Assembly: GCA_902494375.1 (NCBI GenBank)
Contig: CABUTL010000072.1
Coordinates: forward strand, 1-6,945
Source of the DNA: an uncultured Collinsella sp.
GTDB taxonomy: Bacteria; Actinomycetota; Coriobacteriia; Coriobacteriales; Coriobacteriaceae
Direction of reading: 5' to 3'
Length of the DNA: 6,945 nt
The notes beneath the pieces are model-generated. The model saw only the letters and a list, made by a program, of their open reading frames with translations. It made no database searches and was not told the DNA's origin. Position numbers and translations under genes: made by a program. This document shows positions 1-5,616 of the stretch, in pieces; within the stretch, counting starts at the first letter, position 1; every line of letters starts with the position of its first letter.

Positions 1-1
1 C

Positions 2-256
2 AAGCAATGTCTGATCGCGATGGGCATCACCAACATGTGCGCGCTCATTGCCGTGCCGCACGACAAGGACGACGAGTACCTGACGCACAACAGCCAGGAT
101 TTCCATGCCCATATGGGATATCGCCTGGTGGGCGCCTTCGACCGCTGCGCCCAAAAGTTCGGCCGCTGGTACGACATGTGCTGGATGGAGCTGGTCCTGG
201 CCGAGCGCGTCCCTAACCAACCTAAGCCAACCTGGTTCCCCGACCTCCTCGCCTAA
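2..256 (+). CDS. GNAT-family N-acetyltransferase, C-terminal part (5' end outside window)
   Basis: The frame is open from the left edge, so the gene begins upstream; the ATG at 20 is internal. The visible 84 residues match the C-terminal half of phosphinothricin/methionine-sulfoximine-type GNAT acetyltransferases (PAT/YncA-like). A stretch reading GITNMCALIAVPHDKDDEYL corresponds to the 'N..A...I..PN..S...H' region. It is followed by FHAHMGYRLVGAFDRCAQKF, the usual 'GF...G.....G.KFGRW.D...M' ending, then GRWYDMCWMELVL. Members transfer acetyl from acetyl-CoA to the amino group of small amines or amino-acid analogues in the cytosol. The acetyl-CoA-binding N-terminal part lies outside the window, so activity cannot be judged. 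The TAA stop (254-256) overlaps the left arm of the downstream terminator hairpin. The gene converges on the GntR gene and probably has no role in the sugar locus. Family confidence is high; substrate unknown. Confidence 0.85.
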   Translation, partial: KQCLIAMGITNMCALIAVPHDKDDEYLTHNSQDFHAHMGYRLVGAFDRCAQKFGRWYDMCWMELVLAERVPNQPKPTWFPDLLA

Positions 257-295
257 AACCACCACAAAGGTGCCTGTCCCCTTTGTGGTGGTTTT
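255..295. terminator. Bidirectional intrinsic terminator between convergent genes
   Basis: A perfect 16-bp inverted repeat (arms 255-270 and 280-295, core CCACCACAAAGG / CCTTTGTGGTGG) encloses a 9-nt loop. The arms begin with AAAA and end with TTTT, so the hairpin has a U-tract when read from either strand. It sits between the stop of the acetyltransferase gene (254-256, whose last two bases belong to the stem) and the stop of the GntR gene (304-306). It therefore can end both transcripts. The minus-strand reading of loop and inner stem is GGGGACAGGCACC, the same core seen in the hairpins near 2372 and 6539. Confidence 0.8.
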
Positions 296-303
296 GGTGT
301 TGG

Positions 304-1026
304 TTAGCCGATGGGTTCGGTGTATTTGGCACGGTCGGTGCGTTGGATGCGCTTGGAGACATGGAGCGGGCGGCCGTCGGTGTCGTAGACGTAGTCGGTG
401 ATCAGGATCAGCGCCTGCCCGCGCTCAACGTTGAGCAAAAACGCCTCGTTTTGCGAGGCATAGCACACCTCAAAGGTCTTGTGCCCCTGTGCCGGCGCGC
501 GATGGAATTCTTGGCGCAGCGTCGCGTAGAGCGAACCGTTGATATCGCGATCGATGAGCGTCTCGAAGCTTGGCGGCAGGTAGGTGGTCTCCAGGCACAG
601 CGGCACGTCGTCCAGGTAGCGCAGACGGACAAGTTTGACGAGCTTGCTGCCCACGGCGGCGTCAAAGAACTTAGCTATGCTGCCGGCCGCCTTGGCAAAG
701 CCCGAGTCCACGGTGCGCGTGGTGGGCTTCATGCCCTGACCTTCGACCTGCTTGGTATAGCTCGAAAACACTAGGTTGTTCTCGTGGAGCGCGGGCGTGT
801 CGGCCACAAAGGCGCCACGCCCGCGCTCGGTGCGCACCAGGCCCTCATCAACGAGAACCTTAAGGGCGTGGCGCACGGTGCTGCGCGACAGCCCCGATTC
901 GTCCATGAGTTCCATCTCGGACGGCAGCTTGTCTCCGCGTGCGTAGATGCCGGCGGCGATGCGGTCACGCAACATGCCCGCCAAGCGCTCGTATTGGTTC
1001 AGTTTCTTTTTAGACGAAGCGTTCAT
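304..1026 (-). CDS. GntR-family transcriptional regulator with UTRA domain (HutC subfamily)
   Basis: The protein has 240 residues, the usual length for a HutC-type regulator. Residues about 9-75 form the winged helix-turn-helix: LPSE at 34-37, recognition helix SRSTVRHAL at 47-55, and wing LVDEGLVRTERGRGAFV. Residues about 95-235 fit the UTRA ligand-binding domain, with the LVKLVRLRYLDDVPLCLETTY-like strand pattern (about 130-150) and the late 'LNVERGQALILITDYVYD' segment. UTRA regulators usually bind a sugar phosphate or small metabolite and release DNA. FrlR of the E. coli fructoselysine operon belongs to this class, which fits the SIS/PTS neighbours. The ATG (1024-1026) is preceded by a weak AGG about 8 nt upstream. 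The gene is divergent from SIS protein 1, and the 205-bp gap holds repeated TGTAT sites, so autoregulation and control of the divergent gene are likely. Effector and true regulon are inferred. Confidence 0.9.
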   Translation of the reverse strand: MNASSKKKLNQYERLAGMLRDRIAAGIYARGDKLPSEMELMDESGLSRSTVRHALKVLVDEGLVRTERGRGAFVADTPALHENNLVFSSYTKQVEGQGMKPTTRTVDSGFAKAAGSIAKFFDAAVGSKLVKLVRLRYLDDVPLCLETTYLPPSFETLIDRDINGSLYATLRQEFHRAPAQGHKTFEVCYASQNEAFLLNVERGQALILITDYVYDTDGRPLHVSKRIQRTDRAKYTEPIG

Positions 1027-1033
1027 GTGATCA

Positions 1034-1055
1034 ACCTGTATCTAACTTGTATGCC
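1034..1055 (+). promoter_or_regulatory. Putative operator box 1 (paired TGTAT half-sites)
   Basis: This 22-bp box matches 1173-1194 at 20 of 22 positions. It contains two TGTAT half-sites 11 bp apart (1037-1041 and 1048-1052), one helical turn, so both face the same side of the DNA. It lies 8-29 bp upstream of the GntR start codon, in its leader or promoter, which suits autoregulation. No binding data are available; the assignment to the neighbouring GntR protein is inference from position. Confidence 0.55.
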
Positions 1056-1069
1056 TATCTAAGCAAGCA

Positions 1070-1082
1070 TGTATTCAATACA
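1070..1082. promoter_or_regulatory. Putative operator palindrome TGTATT-C-AATACA
   Basis: This is a perfect 6-bp inverted repeat around one central base, built from the same TGTAT/ATACA half-site as the two flanking boxes. An odd-length palindrome of this size is a typical target for a GntR-family dimer. It lies 44 bp upstream of the GntR start and about 150 bp upstream of SIS protein 1. Confidence 0.5.
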
Positions 1083-1146
1083 ACAACAAAACCGCTGGTA
1101 GCCAGTTGTCGAAAACCGCATCAGCAAAATATCTAAGACAAATATA

Positions 1147-1154
1147 GCATACAA
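1147..1154 (-). promoter_or_regulatory. Inverted half-site GCATACAA
   Basis: This is an exact reverse-complement copy of the octamer TTGTATGC that occurs at 1047-1054 and 1186-1193. With the 1186-1193 copy it forms a widely spaced inverted pair just upstream of SIS gene 1. It may be an accessory operator half-site. Confidence 0.35.
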
Positions 1155-1172
1155 CTAGTCGACATAACCAAA

Positions 1173-1194
1173 ACATGTATGTAACTTGTATGCC
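1173..1194 (+). promoter_or_regulatory. Putative operator box 2 (paired TGTAT half-sites)
   Basis: This is the second copy of the 22-bp box (20 of 22 identical to 1034-1055), again with TGTAT half-sites 11 bp apart (1176-1180 and 1187-1191). It lies 38-59 bp upstream of the SIS gene 1 start codon, where a bound repressor would block initiation or elongation. No convincing -35/-10 pair could be fixed in the AT-rich stretch 1100-1195; TTGTCG (1106-1111) with TATCTA (1130-1135) is a weak possibility. Confidence 0.55.
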
Positions 1195-1231
1195 ATCGAG
1201 AGCATCAAACGAGAAGAAAGGCTGATGCACG

Positions 1232-2224
1232 ATGACTACTCAGGAACAGGTTAAGGATGTCGTCTCCCAGGTTTTGGCTGACAAGGCAGACAAGGGCGGC
1301 ATCAAGCGCGTCGTGTGGATTGGCGCTGGTGGATCCAACGGCGGCAACTATCCTGCCCAGTACTTTATGGAGCACGAGGCCACGCAGGTCGTGAGCTCCA
1401 GCTATACCAGCAACGAGTTCGTGCACGCAACCCCTGCCTACGTTAACGAGAACACCCTGGCCGTCGTCGTGTCCATGCGCGGCACCAAGGAGACCATCGT
1501 CGCCGCCCAGGTCGCCAAGGACCACGGCGCCAGCACCATCGCCATCTATGTTGACGAGTCTGGCCTCACCGAGGTCTGCGACTACAAGATCCAGTACGAC
1601 AGCCTGGCCGTCGATGAGTCCTGCATGGGCCGTACCAACTCCGCCGTCGTGACCATGATCGCCATGGAGCTTACGCAGCAGACCGAGGGCTATGCCGAGT
1701 ACGAGACCGCTATGGCCGCGTTCGACTTGGTCGACCCCATCTATCGCAAGGCCGTCGAGTACACCCGTCCGCTCGCAGCTAAGTGGGCCGAGCAGAACGT
1801 CGACAAGCCCTGCATTAATGTCATGGCTCAGGGTCCGCTTTTTGGTGCCGCTTACGTCTTTAGCATCTGCAACGTGCAGGAGATGCTGCAGATCGACTCT
1901 TGCACCATCAACACCTGCGACTTCTTCCACGGCCCCTTCGAGATCCTGGACAAGCGCACCTCGCTGTTCCAGCTCATCAGCGTCGGCCGCAGCCGCTGCA
2001 ACGACGAGCGCGGCATCCGCTTCGTCAACCAGTACGGTGGCGAGCGCGTCTATCAGCTCGACGCCAAGGAGCTCGGCCTCAACGACATCAAGGACAGCGT
2101 GAGCGAGTACTTCAACCACCTGATCTTTGCCCCGATCCTCAACAACGTCTACATGCGCGCACTCTCTGCCGTCACCCATAAGGACTACATGACGCGCCGC
2201 TACATGTGGAAGCTGGACTACTAG
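1232..2224 (+). CDS. SIS-domain sugar-phosphate deglycase 1 (FrlB/GfrE/GfrF-like)
   Basis: This cytosolic protein of 330 residues has two SIS domains (about 24-155 and 190-325), the normal length for fructosamine-6-phosphate deglycases. Seen: the glycine-rich GAGGSNGG (31-38), a phosphate loop SMRGTKET (81-88), and the second-domain motif CDFFHGPFEILDK. His233 of HGPFE lies 16 residues after Glu217 (QEML). The same Glu-X15-His spacing forms the catalytic pair E488/H504 in GlmS and E214/H230 in FraB. The C-terminus RRYMWKLDY resembles the FrlB-type ending. The family splits 6-phospho-Amadori compounds into hexose 6-phosphate and an amine or amino acid. The start ATG follows AGAAAGG with a spacing of about 11 nt; an ATG at 1225 is out of frame. 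The gene is divergent from the GntR gene and probably controlled by it. The phosphate loop appears one residue shorter than in SIS protein 2. Family is secure; the glycated substrate is inferred. Confidence 0.85.
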   Translation: MTTQEQVKDVVSQVLADKADKGGIKRVVWIGAGGSNGGNYPAQYFMEHEATQVVSSSYTSNEFVHATPAYVNENTLAVVVSMRGTKETIVAAQVAKDHGASTIAIYVDESGLTEVCDYKIQYDSLAVDESCMGRTNSAVVTMIAMELTQQTEGYAEYETAMAAFDLVDPIYRKAVEYTRPLAAKWAEQNVDKPCINVMAQGPLFGAAYVFSICNVQEMLQIDSCTINTCDFFHGPFEILDKRTSLFQLISVGRSRCNDERGIRFVNQYGGERVYQLDAKELGLNDIKDSVSEYFNHLIFAPILNNVYMRALSAVTHKDYMTRRYMWKLDY

Positions 2225-2259
2225 GGGATGGAGCAGCCTAACAGCTCGATGTCCTCATA

Positions 2260-2326
2260 AGTTGCGGTGGAATAGTTCCTGTTTGGGGGTCTGAAGCCTC
2301 TATTCAGGAACTATTTCACCGCAACT
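2260..2326. repeat. Large inverted repeat / hairpin downstream of SIS gene 1
   Basis: Arms 2260-2281 and 2305-2326 pair over 22 bp with one mismatch that becomes a G-U pair in the plus-strand transcript. Core: TTGCGGTG...AATAGTTCCTG against CAGGAACTATT...CACCGCAA; the loop is 23 nt. It begins 36 nt after the SIS gene 1 stop. No U-tract follows the right arm (it runs into GAATTCATGG), so it is not a classical intrinsic terminator. It may cap or stabilise the 3' end, or be a non-autonomous repeat element. Its sequence is unrelated to the GGGGAC cluster just after it. Confidence 0.75.
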
Positions 2327-2342
2327 GAATTCATGGCAGCGC

Positions 2343-2474
2343 TTGGGGACGTTCCTTTTCTGCCGGCAGTTGGGGACAGTCCTAGTCGTTGGGGACGTTC
2401 TTAAATGACTAGTCATCCAAGAACGTCCCCAACGACTACTCATTTAAGTACGTCCCCAATGAGCACCCAATGAG
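2343..2474. repeat. Cluster of TTGGGGAC inverted repeats with alternative hairpins
   Basis: TTGGGGAC occurs three times forward (2343-2350, 2370-2377, 2389-2396) and twice reversed (2425-2432, 2452-2459). A perfect 20-bp inverted repeat (2383-2402 with 2419-2438) encloses a 16-nt loop holding the palindrome ATGACTAGTCAT (2405-2416). The left arm can pair instead with 2435-2457 (2391-2413 against 2435-2457, 21 of 23). A 17-bp direct repeat (2419-2435 and 2446-2462, 15 of 17) creates this choice. CCCAATGAG is also repeated (2455-2463, 2466-2474), and CTGCCGGCAG (2360-2369) is a small palindrome. Together with the hairpin at 2260-2326, this fills most of the 358-bp gap between SIS gene 1 and the transporter start at 2583. 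It looks like a composite REP-type element. Confidence 0.7.
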
Positions 2475-2514
2475 TGTGTGGGCGATCGGATTTTCCCGCT
2501 CGCCGATTTGTGTC

Positions 2515-2542
2515 TTGAAAAATGTATATAACGACTATAACG
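2515..2542 (+). promoter_or_regulatory. Candidate promoter of the EamA transporter gene
   Basis: TTGAAA (2515-2520) and TATAAC (2536-2541) are separated by 15 bp, shorter than the ideal 17. The region is AT-rich compared with its surroundings. TATAACG occurs twice at 9-bp spacing (2527-2533 and 2536-2542). A related sequence lies in front of the PTS operon (3806-3823). Transcription from here would give a leader of about 35 nt to the TTG start at 2583. Confidence 0.4.
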
Positions 2543-2570
2543 TAGTGTGAAACATATTGGAAACAATACC

Positions 2571-2577
2571 GAGGAGG
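2571..2577 (+). promoter_or_regulatory. Ribosome binding site GAGGAGG that fixes a TTG start
   Basis: GAGGAGG is followed after 5 nt by TTG (2583-2585). The only upstream in-frame start, GTG at 2547, has no Shine-Dalgarno sequence and would place this strong site inside the coding region. The TTG start also begins the protein with MKKSN directly before the first membrane helix, as is normal for EamA proteins. Confidence 0.75.
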
Positions 2578-2582
2578 CTGCG

Positions 2583-3665
2583 TTGAAGAAAAGCAATCTG
2601 GGCTATGTGCTGGTGCTGGTCGCCGCGCTTATGTGGGGCAGCATCGGAATCTTTGTAAACGGCATCTCGGCCATGGGCGTTTCATCCCAGAGCATGGCTG
2701 CCTTTCGCTTGTTGGTCGGAGCGCTTATCTTGGCACCGGTCCTGATGTTTATGGGCTGCCGTCCGGGTGAGGGGTCTACCGTGGCTCAGGGTCCGCTGGC
2801 CCTGTTCAAGGCAAGCCCCAAAGAGCTCGTCCCCTGCGCGCTTGTCGGTATCGTCGGTCTGGCCGCCGCCAACACCTGCTATTACGAGTGCATGGGCGAG
2901 GTCGGCATGTCCACGGCCTCGGTGCTGCTTTACACCTCGCCGGTGTTTGGTGTCATGCTCGGCCGCGTACTTTATCGCGAGGACGTGACCCCCAACAAGC
3001 TCGTTGCCATTGTCTTTAACATCGTTGGGTGCGTGCTTGCAGTGACCAATGGCGACCTTTCCGGTTTCCATTTTTCGGTTTGGGGCGTCACGTCGGGCGT
3101 GATTGCAGGCCTTTGTGGTGCGTCGCTCGCGGTGTTTAGCCGGATAGCAACCAAGACGGTCCACCCGCTGGCTGTCACGTTTTGGGGCTTTGTTTTTGGC
3201 GGTGCGGTTATGGCAGCTATCGCGGCTCCGTGGCCGGATGTCGCCGCGGCAATGTCGCCACAGCTGCTGCTGCTGTTCCTTGGCTTTGGACTCATCCCCA
3301 CAGCTGTGGCCTACATCTTATATATGCAGGGTCTGTCCATGGGGCTCGAGACATCGAAAGTTCCCGTCGTAATGTCATTCGAGACGGTCGTCACCGTACT
3401 GGTGGGCATTGGCATCTACGCCGAGCCCGCCGGCGCGATCAAGGTCCTGGGCATCGTGCTGGTGCTCGCGTCCATCCTGATCATGAACACCGACTTCTCC
3501 AAGCTGCGCAACAGTGTGTTTGTCGGTCATGTCGTTGAGAGCATGACCTTTAAGCCCAACGCGTGGTGGACGGAGAAATCGCAGGACATGGATCTGTTTA
3601 AGGAGCGCACCGGCATCGCGCTGGAGCCCACCGTGCAGGAAAGCCCCTGGTACTTTGTGCGATAG
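2583..3665 (+). CDS. DMT-superfamily transporter with two EamA domains
   Basis: With the TTG start the protein has 360 residues. It shows about ten hydrophobic helices in two EamA repeats (about 6-150 and 165-300). The first opens GYVLVLVAALMWGSIGIFVN, the typical EamA beginning, and FRLLVGALIL follows at the second helix. The second repeat contains GASLAVFSRIATK and ends in KVLGIVLVLASILIMNTD. EamA proteins sit in the cytoplasmic membrane and usually export amino acids, metabolites or amines; some take up solutes. A hydrophilic C-terminal tail of about 58 residues (303-360, ending SPWYFVR) is longer than usual and has no motif I recognise. The gene lies between SIS protein 1 and the PTS genes, on the same strand, with its own likely promoter. 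Export of the amine freed by the deglycases is a guess from location; it may also be unrelated. Confidence 0.85.
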   Translation: MKKSNLGYVLVLVAALMWGSIGIFVNGISAMGVSSQSMAAFRLLVGALILAPVLMFMGCRPGEGSTVAQGPLALFKASPKELVPCALVGIVGLAAANTCYYECMGEVGMSTASVLLYTSPVFGVMLGRVLYREDVTPNKLVAIVFNIVGCVLAVTNGDLSGFHFSVWGVTSGVIAGLCGASLAVFSRIATKTVHPLAVTFWGFVFGGAVMAAIAAPWPDVAAAMSPQLLLLFLGFGLIPTAVAYILYMQGLSMGLETSKVPVVMSFETVVTVLVGIGIYAEPAGAIKVLGIVLVLASILIMNTDFSKLRNSVFVGHVVESMTFKPNAWWTEKSQDMDLFKERTGIALEPTVQESPWYFVR

Positions 3666-3750
3666 AGGATTGCGCGCAGGGTCTGACCTCGGGTTATCCA
3701 GCCAGCGCCGGCCTACCCGGCCCCAACGTTTCAAGTACGTTAAACCCGTC

Positions 3751-3832
3751 AACGGTCGATTTTCACCCGCGAACGGTCTTTATACTAATTAGCAATATAA
3801 GCAACGTATAAGACGTTATAATGACCATAACG
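3751..3832 (+). promoter_or_regulatory. Promoter/operator region of the PTS operon
   Basis: Two -10-like hexamers are present: TATACT (3781-3786) with a weak TTTTCA (3760-3765) 15 bp upstream, and TATAAT (3817-3822) without a good -35. Possible regulator sites are a direct repeat AACGGTC (3751-3757 and 3772-3778, 21 bp apart, two helical turns) and an inverted repeat CGTTAT-N7-ATAACG (3814-3832) covering the second -10. The TTGTATGC octamer of the GntR control region is absent here, so the PTS genes may answer to a different site or regulator. The preceding part (3666-3750) is GC-rich and holds only a weak hairpin (GCCGG 3707-3711 / CCGGC 3717-3721) without a U-tract. Confidence 0.45.
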
Positions 3833-3848
3833 AAAAGGAGGAGGCAAG

Positions 3849-4772
3849 ATGAATCAGATCATTCTCGCATCTCATGGCGGCCTGGCCGCAGGCGCCAAAG
3901 ACACGCTCGAGATGGTTCTCGGCGACGTGTCGAACGTCCACGTCGTGTCGCTTGCTCGTGACGACAAGGAGCCCATCACCGATAAGGTGGACGCCATGAT
4001 CGCCACGTTCAACGCGGACGACACCGTCTATGTGCTGACCGATATGCTCGGCAGCTCGGTCAACAACAACATGGTCGAGCTTTCCAAGAACGGCACGAAG
4101 TTCACGGTTGTCAGCGGTTTCAACATCCCGCTGGCACTGACGCTCGCTATGAGCCCCGTCCCCATCAAGGGCGCCGAGCTCGCGGCCCTCATCAACGAGG
4201 CCCGTACCGGTCTGACCAACCCCAACGCACCGGTCGAGGCTGCCGCGGCTCCCGCCAAGAAGGCCAAGGCGCCCCGTCACAGCTCCGGTCCCGCCAAGAT
4301 CGTCCTCGCACGTCTTGACTACCGTCTGCTGCACGGCCAGGTCGTCTTTACCTGGACCACCAAGGTTCAGGCCGAGCGCATCATCGTCGTCGACAACGCT
4401 GCCGCCAACGATGACATCAAGAAGGGCGCTCTTAAGCTGGCCAAGCCCCAGGGCGTGCGCCTGAACGTCTTCACCGTCGAGCGTGCCCTCGCCAAGATGG
4501 ACAAGCTCAACACCCTCGGCGAGCGCGTCATGTTCGTCTTTGGCAACACGGCCGAGATGCTGCAGTTCTGCCAGGGCTACAAGCTCGATGCCATCAACCT
4601 GGGCGCCACCGCCAACCACGACGGTGCCGATCAGGTCGGAGGCAAGGACAGCTCCGTCTTCCTCGACGCCAACCAGAAGGCCGACGTCAACCAGCTGCTC
4701 GACATGGGCATCAAGCTCTACGTCCAGCAGACCCCTACGTATCAGAGCGTCGACATCGACGCCAAGCTGTAA
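3849..4772 (+). CDS. PTS mannose/fructose/sorbose-family EIIA-EIIB fusion
   Basis: The 307-residue cytosolic protein has EIIA at 1-123, an Ala/Pro/Lys-rich linker at about 124-149 (EAAAAPAKKAKAPRHSSGPA), and EIIB from 150 to the end. EIIA: His9 in ILASHGGLA is the expected HPr-phosphorylated residue, and Asp65 in LTDMLGSSVNN corresponds to the conserved active-site aspartate of ManX. EIIB: ARLDYRLLHGQV carries His162, the residue that passes phosphate to the sugar; the usual motif is R-I/V-D-x-R-L-I-H-G-Q. EIIB continues with FTWTTKVQAERIIVVDN, as expected. It phosphorylates the substrate entering through EIIC-EIID. The start ATG follows AAGGAGGAGG with 4-nt spacing, a strong site. Salmonella GfrA and GfrB are separate proteins, whereas here they are joined as in E. 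coli ManX. Domain assignment is firm; the substrate is not readable. Confidence 0.92.
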   Translation: MNQIILASHGGLAAGAKDTLEMVLGDVSNVHVVSLARDDKEPITDKVDAMIATFNADDTVYVLTDMLGSSVNNNMVELSKNGTKFTVVSGFNIPLALTLAMSPVPIKGAELAALINEARTGLTNPNAPVEAAAAPAKKAKAPRHSSGPAKIVLARLDYRLLHGQVVFTWTTKVQAERIIVVDNAAANDDIKKGALKLAKPQGVRLNVFTVERALAKMDKLNTLGERVMFVFGNTAEMLQFCQGYKLDAINLGATANHDGADQVGGKDSSVFLDANQKADVNQLLDMGIKLYVQQTPTYQSVDIDAKL

Positions 4773-4777
4773 TCAAC

Positions 4778-4791
4778 CAGGCTTTTGCCTG
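4778..4791 (+). other. Small intercistronic hairpin between EIIAB and EIIC
   Basis: CAGGC-TTTT-GCCTG forms a 5-bp stem with a 4-nt loop in the 36-nt gap, just before the AAAGGAG ribosome binding site of EIIC. It is too weak for a terminator and may only affect processing or translation of the polycistronic message. Confidence 0.35.
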
Positions 4792-4808
4792 ACTGAAAGG
4801 AGAAGGGT

Positions 4809-5603
4809 ATGAATACGTTCATCAGTGCGGTGCTCGTCGGCCTCGTCGGCGTGTTCTGCATGTGGGACTCCCGCCTGCTCGGTCGTCTTAACTTCGAGCA
4901 GCCCCTCGTTGGCGCTACGCTCGTCGGTCTGCTGCTGGGCGATGTGCCCACCGGCCTTGCCGTCGGTGCCGCCGTCGAGCTCGTGTCCATGGGCCTGGTG
5001 CAGGTCGGCGCCGCCGTTCCGCCCGATATGGTCCTGGGCGGCATCGTGGCCGCTGCCTTTGCGTGCCTGACCGATGCTTCTGCCGAGACCGCCATGACGA
5101 TCGCCATCCCGGTCGCCGTCCTGGGTCAGCTCCTCGGCATCGTGTTCCGTTCCATCATCGCCGTCCTCACCCATGTGGCAGATAGCGCGATTGATAACGG
5201 AAAGTTCAAGACCGCCTACCGTATGCACATCTGCGCCGGCTCCGGTTTGTACGCCATCATGTACTTCCTGCCGATTTTCCTCGCCGTCTTTGTTGGCACC
5301 GACCTGGTTCAGGCCATCGTCAACATGGTTCCCGAGTGGCTGTCCACTGGTCTTAACGTTTCGACCAAGATCATGACCGCCTACGGCTTGGCTCTGCTGC
5401 TCACCATGATGATCAAGAAGGGTATGACTCCGTTCCTGTTCATCGGTTTCCTGCTCGCCGCTTACCTCAACCTGTCCGTCATCGCGGTCGCTCTGATCGG
5501 TGTATGCCTGGCTGTCGTCTTCATGGGCTTCAAGTTCAACGGTTCCCATGCAGCCGCCGGTGTCGATTCCGACTACGATCCGCTCGAAGACGACGAAGAC
5601 TAA
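4809..5603 (+). CDS. PTS mannose/fructose/sorbose-family EIIC membrane component
   Basis: This 264-residue integral membrane protein has normal EII-Man C length. It starts NTFISAVLVGLVGVFCMWDS and then carries the family signature: GLLLGDVPTGLAVGAAVELV (about 41-60), followed by SMGLVQVGAAVPPDMVLGG. The GAAVPPD element is typical of the C component. Further hydrophobic segments include AIMYFLPIFLAVFVG and MTPFLFIGFLLAAYLNLSVI. The C-terminal tail is acidic (DSDYDPLEDDED). With EIID it forms the translocation channel for the sugar. ATG 4809 has AAAGGAGAAGG upstream. The TAA stop (5601-5603) overlaps the ribosome binding site of EIID, which starts 13 nt later, so the two are translated from one message. 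Confidence 0.92.
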   Translation: MNTFISAVLVGLVGVFCMWDSRLLGRLNFEQPLVGATLVGLLLGDVPTGLAVGAAVELVSMGLVQVGAAVPPDMVLGGIVAAAFACLTDASAETAMTIAIPVAVLGQLLGIVFRSIIAVLTHVADSAIDNGKFKTAYRMHICAGSGLYAIMYFLPIFLAVFVGTDLVQAIVNMVPEWLSTGLNVSTKIMTAYGLALLLTMMIKKGMTPFLFIGFLLAAYLNLSVIAVALIGVCLAVVFMGFKFNGSHAAAGVDSDYDPLEDDED

Positions 5604-5616
5604 GGAGGAACACACT

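Noticed and set aside
283..774. Plus-strand open frame opposite the GntR gene
   Set aside because: It is the antisense of the UTRA domain; the minus-strand protein is clearly the real product.
1205..2179. Minus-strand open frame of 324 codons opposite SIS gene 1
   Set aside because: It is antisense to a confirmed SIS gene; the repetitive Val/Asp/Ala/Leu composition is a codon-bias artefact.
2343..2474. CRISPR-like array from repeated GGGGAC units
   Set aside because: The units are short, irregularly spaced, in both orientations and without spacers; no cas gene is nearby.
2260..2474. Riboswitch or small RNA gene
   Set aside because: The stems are strong, but no known aptamer features are recognised, and the pattern fits palindromic repeat elements better.
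3816..4619. Minus-strand open frame of 267 codons opposite EIIAB
   Set aside because: It mirrors the fused EIIAB gene and has no recognisable domain or ribosome binding site.
5500..5616. Upstream ATG for EIID at 5500
   Set aside because: It lies inside EIIC in another frame, adds a low-complexity Ser/Thr/Pro stretch, and has no ribosome binding site; ATG 5617 has AAGGAGG and begins the normal EIID N-terminus.
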